From NCBI RefSeq assembly GCF_002834385.1, contig NZ_PITQ01000001.1:186001-250000 (forward strand): a stretch of 64,000 nucleotides of DNA, written 5' to 3'. A program made the position numbers and the translations under genes. Each line of letters begins with the position of its first letter. The first letter of the stretch is position 1. This document shows, in pieces, positions 27,613 through 37,991 of the stretch. Source of the DNA: Rahnella sp. AA. Its GTDB lineage: Bacteria > Pseudomonadota > Gammaproteobacteria > Enterobacterales > Enterobacteriaceae. Below the pieces are notes generated by a model, which was not told the origin of the DNA, searched no databases, and saw nothing but the letters and a program-made list of their open reading frames with translations.

Positions 27613-27807
27613 TCATTCTCCTGTTTCTTTGCTCTCAAAAGAGAAGCACTCAAATTTTGGACAAAAAAAAGCCCCTGCAATGAGGGGCCTTTCTTTTTGA
27701 TCGCCTTTCAGCTGATCGACAATGCAACGGAAGAACAACGGCAGCGGGCTGCCTGATGGCACGGCGTTTGGTCGATCGTCTGAGCACAAAACGTGGCGAT
27801 TGTTCAT
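27613..27807 (-). CDS. pyrL: pyrBI operon leader peptide PyrL
   Basis: Leader peptide whose translation couples UTP level to attenuation of pyrBI. The reading frame has 64 codons, longer than the 44 of E. coli PyrL, but it contains the conserved core [10 protein letters not shown] and a GGAGA site before the ATG. The terminator hairpin lies within the coding part and the stop codon is directly before pyrB, as expected for this mechanism. Confidence 0.85.
   Translation of the reverse strand: MNNRHVLCSDDRPNAVPSGSPLPLFFRCIVDQLKGDQKERPLIAGAFFCPKFECFSFESKETGE
27671..27688 (-). promoter_or_regulatory. pyrBI attenuator hairpin
   Basis: On the minus strand GCCCCTC-ATTG..GGGGC is followed by eight T residues, an intrinsic terminator inside pyrL and about 60 bases before pyrB. 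In the known mechanism low UTP slows RNA polymerase in the leader so a ribosome on pyrL blocks the hairpin. Confidence 0.85.
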
Positions 27808-27832
27808 AGGTTCTCCCGGCAAATTGTGGCGC

Positions 27833-27860
27833 ATTATACGCGCGTCACCGGTGACATCAA
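27833..27860 (-). promoter_or_regulatory. pyrBI promoter
   Basis: Read on the minus strand: -35 TTGATG (27860-27855), 16-base spacer, -10 TATAAT (27838-27833). It lies 26 bases before the pyrL start. Confidence 0.7.
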
Positions 27861-27873
27861 GCGGAAAAATAGA

Positions 27874-28380
27874 CTAAGGCAAACGGTTGCTGCTCAGGTT
27901 TCCTTTGACCATCAGTACCTGCCTGATTAACTGACAAACCTGCGCGATCTCGCGGGTTTCCCGTGGCGCGACGAAGACGGCGGTGCTGGATGCGATGACG
28001 CCGAGTACCTCATGCAATCCCTGATGGTCAATAATTTTCCCCACCGCTCGCCCGTAGCCCGACGACACATGTACGATGACAAACTGCGGGTTGTAATCCA
28101 CGCTGGTCACCATTTCCGTGACCGGGCGCAGCGCATCGGGAACTGGCTGATATTGCTCATTCAGCGCATACATTTTTTTGCCTTTGGCATTCTGGATCTT
28201 GACCACCCCCAGCGTTTTCAGCAGCCGCGATACCGTGGACTGGCTGATATTCCGGTATCCCGCACGCTGAAATTCACGGCGCAGCGCTTCCTGTGAAGCA
28301 AAACTTTTGCTGGCGATCAGCCGGTGACACAAGATCAACTGTTTGTGTTCTTTTTCAAGTGCAGACAACGTTCTTTTCAT
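27874..28380 (-). CDS. ArgR-family regulator of the arginine deiminase operon
   Basis: A 168-residue ArgR-family protein. The N-terminal winged HTH is intact (SQSTVSRLLKTLGVVK, matching the NQSKVSRML element of E. coli ArgR). The C-terminal hexamerisation/effector domain is recognisable, but the GDDT stretch that binds arginine in E. coli (Asp128 and Asp129) reads SSTA here (GVIASSTAVF), and the SPGAAQ element reads SSGYGR. It is the last gene of the arc operon. The ATG at 28380 has better spacing from GGGAA than one two codons earlier. It is a local regulator distinct from the housekeeping ArgR, which would lie elsewhere. Confidence 0.88.
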   Translation of the reverse strand: MKRTLSALEKEHKQLILCHRLIASKSFASQEALRREFQRAGYRNISQSTVSRLLKTLGVVKIQNAKGKKMYALNEQYQPVPDALRPVTEMVTSVDYNPQFVIVHVSSGYGRAVGKIIDHQGLHEVLGVIASSTAVFVAPRETREIAQVCQLIRQVLMVKGNLSSNRLP

Positions 28381-28442
28381 GGTCATATTCCCTGGTGAAT
28401 AAAGGACGTCAACATGGCAAAAAAATCATCGTCAACAAAGGG

Positions 28443-29846
28443 TTAAAACAAAGAACCCAGACTCAGCGCTAACATTAGCAATACCAGCAGGATCCCGAGC
28501 AAAGGCGCAACCCATTTCAGCCAGCGGACATAGGGCACGCGCGCAATGGCCAGACCGCCCATGACGACCGCTGATGTCGGCGTCACCAGGTTCACAAGAC
28601 CGGAGGCTGACTGATATGCGGTGACCACCAGTTCGCGGCCGATGTGCGCAAAATTGGCCAGTGGCGCCATGATAGGCATGGTCATCACGGCCAGACCCGA
28701 TGACGATGGCACCAGAAAAGACAACACCACTTCGAGCAAAAACATGACATTGATGAACACCACACTGGAGAGCCCGGAAACAATGTTTTCGGCGCTGTGC
28801 AAAATGGTGTGTGTGATCATGCCGTTATCCATCACGACCACGATACCGCGCGCGATCCCGATGATCAGCGCGACGCCGAGAAGATCACGTGCGCCGTCGA
28901 TGAAGGTGGTGGTCAGCTCGGTTTCGCTCATCCGGGCAATCAACCCGACAAAGATGGCGGCGGCAAGAAAGACGGCGGAGATTTCGCCCATCCACCAGCC
29001 TTTGACGGAGACGCCATAAATCATTACGACAAAGGCCAGCGCGAAGATCGTTAAAACGATTTTCCGTACGCCGGTAAACGGTAGCCGCTCTTCGCGACGA
29101 TCGCCGAGGAAGTGTTCGCGGTTTGATTCCCATTGATCGGCGACGATTGACAGCGACGGGTCCCGACGAACTTTACGGGCGTAGCGCATCACCCATACAA
29201 CGCATATCAGCCAGCCGGCCACCAGAATGACTGCGCGCAGGCCGATGCCACTGGTGAAAGGAATGCCGGCGGCATTGGCGGCGATCACGGTAGCAAAGGG
29301 ATTAATGGTGGAACCGAGGGTTCCGATACCTGCGCCGAGCAAAACTGTCGCGGCGGCTACCAGCGGGTCGAAGCGGGCGGCCATCATGACCGGCACCAGC
29401 AGGGTGTAAAATGGCAGAGATTCCTCGGCCATGCCATAAATGGTACCCCCGGCGGCAAACAGCGCCATCAGGATCGGGATCATCCATTCTTCTTTGCCGC
29501 GCAGGCGATGTGTCACCCGTTCAATCCCCGCATCAATGGCACCGGTTTTGGTCACCACGCCGAGAAAACCGCCGATAATGAGGATAAACAACGCCACGTC
29601 AATTGCGCCCGCCTGCCCGGTAACGTGGTTATAAAGGCCATCAATGGGGGCCAGAAAGATATCGATAATCCCCTGAGGATTACCGGCAACGGCGTGATAA
29701 GTGCCGGAAACCGGGACTTCTTTCCCCAGGCCGGCGTTCATCGCCATGTTGTATTCACCGGCGGGGATAATCCAGCTCAGGCCCGCGACGACGGCGATAA
29801 GAATAAAAAGAATGGTGTAGGCGGAAGGAAATTTGAATGTACGCAT
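28443..29846 (-). CDS. YfcC-family transporter, probable arginine/ornithine carrier
   Basis: A 467-residue YfcC/DcuC-like carrier with about 12 membrane segments (starting FPSAYTILFILIAVVAGLSWIIPAGEY). Motifs include the re-entrant segments GAGIGTLGSTINPFAT and FLVPSSSGLAVMTMPIMAPL. In many arginine deiminase operons the arginine/ornithine antiporter ArcD belongs to another superfamily; the position here, between arcB and argR, suggests this protein supplies arginine and exports ornithine. Direct evidence for the substrate is lacking. The start at 29846 has AAGGA eight bases upstream. Confidence 0.85.
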   Translation of the reverse strand: MRTFKFPSAYTILFILIAVVAGLSWIIPAGEYNMAMNAGLGKEVPVSGTYHAVAGNPQGIIDIFLAPIDGLYNHVTGQAGAIDVALFILIIGGFLGVVTKTGAIDAGIERVTHRLRGKEEWMIPILMALFAAGGTIYGMAEESLPFYTLLVPVMMAARFDPLVAAATVLLGAGIGTLGSTINPFATVIAANAAGIPFTSGIGLRAVILVAGWLICVVWVMRYARKVRRDPSLSIVADQWESNREHFLGDRREERLPFTGVRKIVLTIFALAFVVMIYGVSVKGWWMGEISAVFLAAAIFVGLIARMSETELTTTFIDGARDLLGVALIIGIARGIVVVMDNGMITHTILHSAENIVSGLSSVVFINVMFLLEVVLSFLVPSSSGLAVMTMPIMAPLANFAHIGRELVVTAYQSASGLVNLVTPTSAVVMGGLAIARVPYVRWLKWVAPLLGILLVLLMLALSLGSLF

Positions 29847-29901
29847 CAACATAATCCTTAAAAAAGGCGTGAAGACCTCAGACGGGCTTCACGCAAAAAA
29901 T

Positions 29902-30909
29902 TCAGGCATTGCCCAAGGTGGCCACCATGACCGCTTTTATGGTGTGCATGCGGTTTTCGGCCTCATCGAACACAATGGAATGCGCCGACTCGAAAACGTC
30001 ATCCGTCACTTCCAACCCTTTCATTCCATAGGCGATTTCCAGCTCTTTTCCGAGGGTGGTTTCTTCGTTGTGAAACGCGGGCAGGCAGTGCATGAATTTC
30101 ACATCAGGATTGCCGGTGGCTTTGATGACGGCGGCATTGACCTGATACGGCGTCATCAGGCTGATGCGTTCGGCCCAGGCGGATTTGGCTTCACCCATCG
30201 AAACCCAGACATCGGTGTAGAGGAAGTCCACCCCGTTCACGCCTTCATCGACGTGCTCGGTCAGCAAAATGCGGGCACCGGTGGTTCCGGAGATTTTCCG
30301 ACACTCACTGACCAGCGCAGCGTCAGGCCAGAAGGATTTCGGCGCGACCAGGCGGATATCCATACCCATTTTAGCGGCGCCGACCATCAGCGAATTGCCC
30401 ATGTTGTTTCGTGCATCGCCCAGATAGGCAAAGCTTAATTCGCTGAGTTGTTTTCCCGGCGCGTGTTCGAGCATGGTCATCAGGTCGGCGAGAATCTGTG
30501 TGGGATGAAATTCATCCGTCAGCCCGTTCCAGACCGGAACGCCGGAAAACTCGGCCAGCTCCTCAACAATCCTTTGCGCAAAACCCCGGTATTCAATGCC
30601 GTCGTACATCCGGCCCAGCACACGGGCGGTGTCTTTCATCGACTCTTTATGACCAATCTGGCTGCCGCTCGGGCCGAGATACGTCACTTTTGCTCCCTGA
30701 TCGAAAGCCGCCACTTCAAACGCACAGCGGGTTCGTGTGGACGTTTTTTCGAAAATCAGCGCGATATTTTTGCCGAGTAAATGCTGCTGCTCCCGGCCAC
30801 TCTTTTTGTATGTTTTCAGGGTAAAGGCGAGATTAATCAGTTGCTGGATTTCATCCGGCGTAAAATCCAGAAGCTTGAGAAAATGACGGTTTTTTAAGGT
30901 GTTATTCAT
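29902..30909 (-). CDS. arcB: catabolic ornithine carbamoyltransferase
   Basis: The second deiminase-pathway enzyme: it phosphorolyses citrulline to ornithine and carbamoyl phosphate. The 335-residue protein has the OTCase motifs [22 protein letters not shown] and the ornithine-loop segment DVWVSMGE. It is closely similar to the window's other OTCase (argI), which points to an anabolic-enzyme origin or recent common ancestry. Its place between arcC and the transporter in the arc operon supports the catabolic role. Confidence 0.92.
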   Translation of the reverse strand: MNNTLKNRHFLKLLDFTPDEIQQLINLAFTLKTYKKSGREQQHLLGKNIALIFEKTSTRTRCAFEVAAFDQGAKVTYLGPSGSQIGHKESMKDTARVLGRMYDGIEYRGFAQRIVEELAEFSGVPVWNGLTDEFHPTQILADLMTMLEHAPGKQLSELSFAYLGDARNNMGNSLMVGAAKMGMDIRLVAPKSFWPDAALVSECRKISGTTGARILLTEHVDEGVNGVDFLYTDVWVSMGEAKSAWAERISLMTPYQVNAAVIKATGNPDVKFMHCLPAFHNEETTLGKELEIAYGMKGLEVTDDVFESAHSIVFDEAENRMHTIKAVMVATLGNA

Positions 30910-30933
30910 AGTTTTATTCCTTTAATGATGTTA

Positions 30934-31845
30934 TTACGACGCACGGATGCAGGTGCCTCTCAGGCCCGCAAGAATCGCTTTGCCGTCGGTCAGGGCGCCG
31001 ATCCCGGCTAACCCGTGGCAGGCATCGACAAACTGGCAGGCCGCGGCGATTTTTGGACCCATAGAGCCCGCATCGAAGGTCATTCCGGCCAGGTCGCGTG
31101 TGGTGGTCTGTTGAAGCGGGCGCTGCGTTGGTTTTCCCCAGTCGAGGTACACCGCATCAGCGTCGGTGAGGATCAGAAGCGCATCGGCGTGCAGTTGCCG
31201 GGCGAGCAGGGCGGCGGAGAGATCTTTATCGATGACCGCTTCCGCGCCCTCCAGCCCTTCAGCGGTTTTGCAGACCGGAATGCCGCCTCCGCCATTGCAA
31301 ATAACCAGATGTCCGTCCTGAAGCAGCGTGTTGATCGCGTCGGTTTCGATAATGCTCAGCGGTTGCGGCGAGGCCACGACGCGGCGGAAATGCTGCCCGT
31401 CCGCTTTCATCGTCCAGCCCTTTTCTGCGGCCAGCGCAGCAGACTGTTCGCGGGTATAAACCGGCCCGATGTATTTGGTCGGATGATTGAAAGCCGGATC
31501 CAGCGGGCTGATTTCCACCTGTGTGAGCAGCGTGCAAACGCGGATTTCCGGCAGGCAATTTTTCAATTCCTGTTGCAGGAGATAGCCGATCATTCCCTGC
31601 GTCTGGGCGACCAAAATATCCAGCGGATAAGGCGAAACGGCGGTATAAGCACTGTTTTGCAGCGCCAGTAATCCGACCTGCGGTCCGTTGCCGTGAACCA
31701 GCACAACACGCCATTGCTGACACAATGCGCTGAGTGTTTCCGCCGCCAGCTGAATATTTTTCCGCTGAATGCTGGCTTCCAAAGGTTCGCCGCGACGCAG
31801 CAATGCATTGCCGCCCAGTGCGACGACCAGTGTGGGTTTTGTCAT
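30934..31845 (-). CDS. arcC: carbamate kinase
   Basis: Carbamate kinase makes ATP from carbamoyl phosphate and ADP, the energy-yielding last step of the deiminase pathway. The 303-residue protein carries the amino-acid-kinase N-terminus VVALGGNALLRRGEPLE, LVHGNGPQVGLLA, VICNGGGGIPV and the metal/nucleotide region DKDLSAALLARQL. I chose the ATG at 31845 (MTKPTLVVALGGN), with GGGAAAAT upstream; a longer reading overlaps arcA and adds a low-quality tail. Confidence 0.95.
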   Translation of the reverse strand: MTKPTLVVALGGNALLRRGEPLEASIQRKNIQLAAETLSALCQQWRVVLVHGNGPQVGLLALQNSAYTAVSPYPLDILVAQTQGMIGYLLQQELKNCLPEIRVCTLLTQVEISPLDPAFNHPTKYIGPVYTREQSAALAAEKGWTMKADGQHFRRVVASPQPLSIIETDAINTLLQDGHLVICNGGGGIPVCKTAEGLEGAEAVIDKDLSAALLARQLHADALLILTDADAVYLDWGKPTQRPLQQTTTRDLAGMTFDAGSMGPKIAAACQFVDACHGLAGIGALTDGKAILAGLRGTCIRAS

Positions 31846-31868
31846 GGTATTTTCCCTGGTGTGGTTTT

Positions 31869-33089
31869 TCAGATGTCGTCGCGTTCCAGCGGGCAACTCA
31901 TGCAACGAGCGCCGCCACGGCCACGCCCGAGTTCATCTCCCGGAATAGGCAGTACGGTGATCCCGGCCTTATCGTATTTTTCGTTGGTCCACGTATTGCG
32001 CTCATAGCCAATCACGACGCCGGGACGTACGGTCAGTACGTTGTTGGCGTCATTCCACTGTTCGCGTTCGGCTTCAAAACTGTCGCCACCGGTGGTGATC
32101 AGTTTCACTTCATCCAGCCCAAGCGCTTTTTCGATGGCTTTCAGGAAATGCGGTTCTTCCTGACGACGCAGGCCGCCGCGGCCGTCATCGGTCAGCGTCC
32201 AGCACTGGGTAGTGTCACGTACGACTTCGGGATAAACCGAGAAAGTGTCGATATCGATGTGGGTCATGACGGTGTCGAGATGCATACAGGCGCGGTGTTT
32301 TGGTAATTCCAGCGCGATAACTTTGGTCGCCTGCTGATGTTTAAACAGAGAACGGGCGAGGAACTCAACGCCCTGCGGTGTGGTTCTTTCTGACATCCCG
32401 ATTAATACTGCGCCGCGGCCAATGACCAGGACGTCGCCGCCTTCCAGCGTGGCGTGGTCGTAATTGAAATCACCGTCACCAAAATAAGTAATAAATTCGT
32501 TATCGCTGAATAATGGATGCCAGCGATATATGGCACGCAGATTATTAGTTTCGCGTTTTCTTGCTGCTTTGGCCATCGGGTTTACGGAAACCCCGTTATA
32601 TATCCAGCAAGATGCATCGCGGGTAAATAAATGATTCGGCAGCGGCTTAATAATAAAGTCATTCTCCATATGGGTATCAACGACCATATTGTGGATAGTC
32701 GAAGGAATTTCGTTATAAGTTAATCCGCCGCTCATGAGTCGCGCCGTTTGCCGGTGAGGAAGATCGGCCAGCCAGCCACGGATCTCTTCGGCAAACTGCG
32801 GCCCCAGACGGTAGTCGGAGATCTGCATATTCAGCAGCCAGTCTTTGGCCTCGCGATTATCCAGCGTTTCGGTCAGTAAATCGGTCAGAAGCAGAACTTC
32901 AACCCCTTGCTGGCGCAGTGTCTGGCTGAAAATATCATGTTCTTTACCGGCTCTCTCAACGGAAAGTACGTCATCAAATAACAGTTCCTGGCAATTCGAA
33001 GGGGTTAAGCGTTGCAAGCTTAAATTAGGCCGGTGCAGCATGACGCTATGCAGTTGACCTATTTCAGAACCGACATAATGCCTTTTCAT
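31869..33089 (-). CDS. arcA: arginine deiminase
   Basis: ArcA hydrolyses arginine to citrulline and ammonia, the first step of the deiminase pathway, which also protects against acid. The 406-residue protein keeps the ADI core: [14 protein letters not shown] at the N-terminus, [32 protein letters not shown] (catalytic His) and the nucleophilic cysteine in GGARCMSCP near residue 396. It is the first gene of arcA-arcC-arcB-yfcC-argR, transcribed on the minus strand from a large AT-rich regulatory region. Confidence 0.97.
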   Translation of the reverse strand: MKRHYVGSEIGQLHSVMLHRPNLSLQRLTPSNCQELLFDDVLSVERAGKEHDIFSQTLRQQGVEVLLLTDLLTETLDNREAKDWLLNMQISDYRLGPQFAEEIRGWLADLPHRQTARLMSGGLTYNEIPSTIHNMVVDTHMENDFIIKPLPNHLFTRDASCWIYNGVSVNPMAKAARKRETNNLRAIYRWHPLFSDNEFITYFGDGDFNYDHATLEGGDVLVIGRGAVLIGMSERTTPQGVEFLARSLFKHQQATKVIALELPKHRACMHLDTVMTHIDIDTFSVYPEVVRDTTQCWTLTDDGRGGLRRQEEPHFLKAIEKALGLDEVKLITTGGDSFEAEREQWNDANNVLTVRPGVVIGYERNTWTNEKYDKAGITVLPIPGDELGRGRGGARCMSCPLERDDI

Positions 33090-34250
<1,161 letters not shown>

Positions 34251-34257
34251 CGCTTCA

Positions 34258-36030
34258 TTAGTGCTTAGTGCGTTTAAATAATTTCATCCGCCAGCGACGT
34301 AGCCTGCCGAGACGTTCTGGTGCTTTGAGTTTATGTTTGATCCACACGACCTGCCACGGCTGGAGTCGCATCTGGCCGTTAAACACTTCTCCGCCAATCA
34401 GATCTTTGCCTTCCACCGCCAGCTTCAGCACTTGTGAATGATCGCTGATGTTAAACACGCAGGTGATCCGATCTTCGCTTTTCGGATCATAACGTTCCAT
34501 GGCGAATAACGATTTGCCCAGATCAAACACGCGCTGGCCTGCCTGCGGTGAAAACGCCGGATGCGCGCGGCGGTGTTTAATCAGTTCCTGTAAGCCGTAA
34601 AATACGCGGGAGCGCAGGCTGTCTTTCTTTTCAAGTTCCGCCTCCAGCGTGCCCAGTTCCAGCTTTTTACGGTTGATACGGCGGTTGATCCCCGACTGAT
34701 GCATCCCGTCGAGATCGTTCTCGCTGCCGAGCAGGCTGTGGATATAAATCGCCGGGACGCCGATAAACGACAGCAACAGTGCCTGCGCCGCCAGGAATTT
34801 ACGGGCTTTCAGTTCAACATCATCTTCCGGCTCGGTCAGCGCGCTCAGGTAATTAATATTCAGCTCATACGGCGAATGTGTGCCGTCACCGTTGTCTTTA
34901 TAGGAGACGCGACCTTCTTTGCGCAGCGTTTCCTGTGCCATGTATTTGCGTTCATCGTCGGTGAGGAAAGTTTCCGTCGGGCGCAGACCAATGCCGTCGT
35001 GACTCGCCAGAAAGTTGAAATACGTGGTGTCCGGGTAACGCGCTTCCGCATTCAGGCTTTGTGCCCATTTAGTCAGCGTCGTGGTGTCCTGACGTAAAAA
35101 TGCGTGAAGCGTCAGCGGTGGCAGCGGGAACTGATACACCATGTGTGCTTCATCGCCTTCACCGAAGTAGCTGATGTTTTCGTGATGCGGCACGTTGGTT
35201 TCGGTGATGAGCCGTGTACCGGGGATCACTTCGTCGAGGATCGTACGCCAGACTTTAATGATGTTGTGCGCCTGCGGCATGTGAATGCAGCGCGTGCCCA
35301 CTTCCTTCCAGATATACCCGATAGCGTCGAGGCGTATTGACTGCCCGCCGCTGGCCGCGTACTGCAACAGCACGTCAATGCTTTCGAGCAGCACCTGCGG
35401 GTTTTTGAAATTGATATCCACCTGATCTTCGCTAAACGTTGTCCACAGATACAGCTCGGTGCCGTCCGCTTTGATAAAAGGCGTCAATAATGGCAAAGCG
35501 CGCGGACGCACCACGCGGCTGTAATCCAGCTCCGGATTCGAGGCAATAAAGTAATCTTTGTAATACGGATCGTCGTGCAGATAGCCTTTCATCCACTCGC
35601 TTGAGCGGGAAATGTGGTTGATCACGCAGTCAAACATCAGATTGAAGTTGGCTGAAAGGTGATGAATATCAGACCAGCCGCCGAGATGTTCATCGACCCG
35701 GCGGTAGTCGATCACGCTGAAACCGTCGTCCGAGCTGTAGGGATACATCGGTAATATATGGATATCGCTGATAATTTCGCGCAGATAGGTGTTGGCGAAA
35801 TGGTTGAGCGTCGCCAGCGGGGGGTGTTCGCCGTGACGAATATTATCGCCATAGGTAATCAGATAAATATTGGTGCCATCCACCCAGCCGGTGGTGCGGT
35901 GTTTGCCGTAGTTCCATTTGTCAGCGAGGTGCAGGATTTTTTTCAGCAGGTCGGCGATGTGTTCCCTGGGGTAGAGCCTGCTCAACAGGCTTTCCAGCCG
36001 CAAGACATACTCAAGATTCACTGAGCTCAT
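34258..36030 (-). CDS. GH13_18 sugar phosphorylase (glucosylglycerate phosphorylase-like)
   Basis: A 590-residue alpha-amylase-superfamily phosphorylase. It is collinear with E. coli YcjM (a glucosylglycerate phosphorylase): LLPFYPWSSDDG-type motif (ILPMYPYSSDDGFSVIDYRR), nucleophile Asp in SIRLDAIGYIWKE, acid/base Glu in LITETNVPH and stabilising Asp in FLASHDGIG. These place it in GH13 subfamily 18, near sucrose phosphorylase, which transfers glucosyl to phosphate. The gene is alone, without the transporter and isomerase partners of the ycj cluster. About 30 C-terminal residues (KLKAPERLGRLRRWRMKLF) are basic and extra. The exact sugar is unproven. Confidence 0.85.
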   Translation of the reverse strand: MSSVNLEYVLRLESLLSRLYPREHIADLLKKILHLADKWNYGKHRTTGWVDGTNIYLITYGDNIRHGEHPPLATLNHFANTYLREIISDIHILPMYPYSSDDGFSVIDYRRVDEHLGGWSDIHHLSANFNLMFDCVINHISRSSEWMKGYLHDDPYYKDYFIASNPELDYSRVVRPRALPLLTPFIKADGTELYLWTTFSEDQVDINFKNPQVLLESIDVLLQYAASGGQSIRLDAIGYIWKEVGTRCIHMPQAHNIIKVWRTILDEVIPGTRLITETNVPHHENISYFGEGDEAHMVYQFPLPPLTLHAFLRQDTTTLTKWAQSLNAEARYPDTTYFNFLASHDGIGLRPTETFLTDDERKYMAQETLRKEGRVSYKDNGDGTHSPYELNINYLSALTEPEDDVELKARKFLAAQALLLSFIGVPAIYIHSLLGSENDLDGMHQSGINRRINRKKLELGTLEAELEKKDSLRSRVFYGLQELIKHRRAHPAFSPQAGQRVFDLGKSLFAMERYDPKSEDRITCVFNISDHSQVLKLAVEGKDLIGGEVFNGQMRLQPWQVVWIKHKLKAPERLGRLRRWRMKLFKRTKH

Positions 36031-36191
36031 AGGGATTCCTTCTTACTGCGTTTTTGTTCTTCTGATGAAAGCGCTCTAAAAAGGTTAGTTGAAAATGACG
36101 GGGCCTGACGGCCGAAGGGTGAGATAGCAGAGGATTTTGGGAAAATTAAACGGCATCACTTTGCCTTGTCGCAAAATAATGCCGGATAAAA

Positions 36192-37199
36192 TCAGACGCT
36201 GCCGAGGGTGGCGACCATCACGGCTTTGATGGTGTGCAGACGGTTTTCTGCCTGATCGAAGACCACGCTGTGGCTTGATTCGAACACTTCGTCGGTGACT
36301 TCCATACCGCCGTGCAGGCCGTATTCTTCCGCCATTTGTTTACCGAGCGTGGTCTGGTCATCGTGAAACGCGGGCAGACAGTGCAGGAATTTCACCTTTG
36401 GATTGCCGGTCAGCGCCAGCATGGCGCTGTTAACCTGATAAGGGCGCAGCAGGTTAATGCGTTCTTTCCAGGCCTCTTTCGGTTCGCCCATCGATACCCA
36501 AACGTCGGTATACAGGAAATCCGCGTCTTTCACGCCAGCCGCAATATCTTCGGTCAGCGTGATGTTGCCACCATTTTCTTTTGCCAGATGTTGGCAGGTC
36601 GCGACCAGCTCAGCATCCGGCCAGCAGGCGGAAGGCGCGACAAGACGTAAATCCAGCCCGCATAGCGCGGCGGCTTCCAGCAGCGAGTTCCCCATATTGT
36701 TGCGGGTATCGCCCAGGTAGGCGAGGCGCATGCCTTTCAGTGGTTTGCCGGGCAAGTGCTCCTGCATGGTCAGCAGGTCGGCCAGCAACTGCGTCGGGTG
36801 GAATTCGTCGGTTAATCCGTTCCACACCGGTACGCCAGCATATTGTGCGAGAGTTTCCACTTTTGCCTGGCCGTAACCGCGATACTGAATACCGTCATAC
36901 ATCCGTCCGAGCACGCGGGCAGTATCTTTCATCGACTCTTTATGGCCAATCTGGCTGCCGCTTGGGCCGAGATAGGTGACTTTCGCCCCCTGATCGTATG
37001 CGGCAACTTCGAAAGAGCATCGGGTGCGGGTTGAGTCTTTTTCGAAGATGAGCGCGATGTTTTTGCCTTGCAGGCGGGCTTTCTCGGTGCCGTTTTTCTT
37101 AGCGGCTTTTAATTCTGCGGAAAGCTTCAGCAGTGACGAAATCTCTGACGGGGTAAAATCCAGTAACCTGAGAAAATGACGTTTACTCAACAAACTCAT
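36192..37199 (-). CDS. argI: anabolic ornithine carbamoyltransferase
   Basis: It makes citrulline from ornithine and carbamoyl phosphate in arginine biosynthesis. The 335-residue protein has [37 protein letters not shown] and the C-terminal [13 protein letters not shown] chose [11 protein letters not shown] at 37199, the E. coli-like start; an upstream ATG would add 25 residues across the operator. Tandem ARG boxes overlap the promoter, which marks this as the arginine-repressed enzyme, in contrast to arcB. The neighbour rraB is divergent, as in E. coli. Confidence 0.95.
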   Translation of the reverse strand: MSLLSKRHFLRLLDFTPSEISSLLKLSAELKAAKKNGTEKARLQGKNIALIFEKDSTRTRCSFEVAAYDQGAKVTYLGPSGSQIGHKESMKDTARVLGRMYDGIQYRGYGQAKVETLAQYAGVPVWNGLTDEFHPTQLLADLLTMQEHLPGKPLKGMRLAYLGDTRNNMGNSLLEAAALCGLDLRLVAPSACWPDAELVATCQHLAKENGGNITLTEDIAAGVKDADFLYTDVWVSMGEPKEAWKERINLLRPYQVNSAMLALTGNPKVKFLHCLPAFHDDQTTLGKQMAEEYGLHGGMEVTDEVFESSHSVVFDQAENRLHTIKAVMVATLGSV

Positions 37200-37230
37200 G
37201 ATGTCGCTCCATAGCGCGTTAGCATTTCGG

Positions 37231-37269
37231 ATTGAATTTAAATTCAATTTAAATGTATGAATATGCAAT
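37231..37269. promoter_or_regulatory. tandem ARG boxes (ArgR operator) of argI
   Basis: Box 1, 37231-37248: TGAAT-TTAA-ATTCA is a perfect match to TGAAT-N4-ATTCA. Box 2, 37252-37269: TGTAT-GAAT-ATGCA matches eight of ten arm bases. The two are separated by three bases, the spacing of E. coli ARG-box pairs. They lie 32-70 bases before the argI ATG and overlap a possible promoter (TTGCAA and TTAAAT on the minus strand). Confidence 0.85.
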
Positions 37270-37367
37270 TGCAACCCCGCAGCAAAAACTTTGTCGTTTA
37301 TAGTGGAGACGCGCCCTGCGGTGTGTGAAAATAGCGGTCAAACGTCACATTGATTGAGGACAGAGAT

Positions 37368-37793
37368 ATGGCAAACCGTGAATTGCTGGAAGAACAACGT
37401 GAAGAGACTCGCTTAATCATCGAAGAGCTGCTGGATGATGGCAGTGATCCTGACGCGCTTTACACCATCGAACACCATTTATCTTCAGAGAAGTTTGAAG
37501 TTCTGGAGAAAGCGGCAGTCGAAGCTTTCAAGCTGGGTTATGAAGTCACTGACGCTGAAGAACTGGAAGTTGAAGATGGTTCTGTTGTGATGTGCTGTGA
37601 CGTGATCAGCGAAATTGCGCTGAAAGCGGAACTTATCGATGCCCAGGTTGAGCAACTGATGAATCTGGCCGAAGCCAACGGCGTCAACTACGACGGCTGG
37701 GGCACTTACTTCGAAGGCGATGACGACGAAGAAGGTGAGGAAGGCGAAGACGAAGATTTCGTCGATGAAGATGATGACGGGAAACGTCATTAA
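37368..37793 (+). CDS. rraB: RNase E inhibitor RraB
   Basis: RraB binds RNase E and alters which RNAs the degradosome cleaves. The 141-residue protein begins [20 protein letters not shown] and ends in a very acidic tail (residues about 115-141, mostly Asp and Glu), typical of the family. I chose the ATG at 37368, which aligns with E. coli and has GAGGA upstream. It diverges from argI and is followed by a strong terminator. Confidence 0.95.
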   Translation: MANRELLEEQREETRLIIEELLDDGSDPDALYTIEHHLSSEKFEVLEKAAVEAFKLGYEVTDAEELEVEDGSVVMCCDVISEIALKAELIDAQVEQLMNLAEANGVNYDGWGTYFEGDDDEEGEEGEDEDFVDEDDDGKRH

Positions 37794-37811
37794 TTCTTTC
37801 AGATACAGACC

Positions 37812-37842
37812 AAAAGGCTGCTTATTTAAGCAGCCTTTTTTA
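37812..37842 (+). terminator. rraB terminator
   Basis: AAAGGCTGCTTA pairs with TAAGCAGCCTTT around a short loop, followed by T residues, 19 bases after the rraB stop. Confidence 0.9.
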
Positions 37843-37894
37843 TTTATCCAGAACCTTACGCCTTTGTGAGAAGCCTCTCGTTTGGAAAATTTCG

Positions 37895-37920
37895 TAAACC
37901 ATAAATAAAATATGGTTAAA
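37895..37920. promoter_or_regulatory. candidate operator upstream of the GPH transporter gene
   Basis: The nearly perfect inverted repeat TAAACCATA-N7-TATGGTTAAA lies 72 bases before the transporter ATG, in an AT-rich promoter region. No regulator gene is adjacent, so the binding protein is unknown. Confidence 0.4.
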
Positions 37921-37991
37921 TTAAACACAGCTACCAAAAGCTAACATACCAATTCAAAAAGATATTCTACCTGATGGTATGGAGTCAGATT

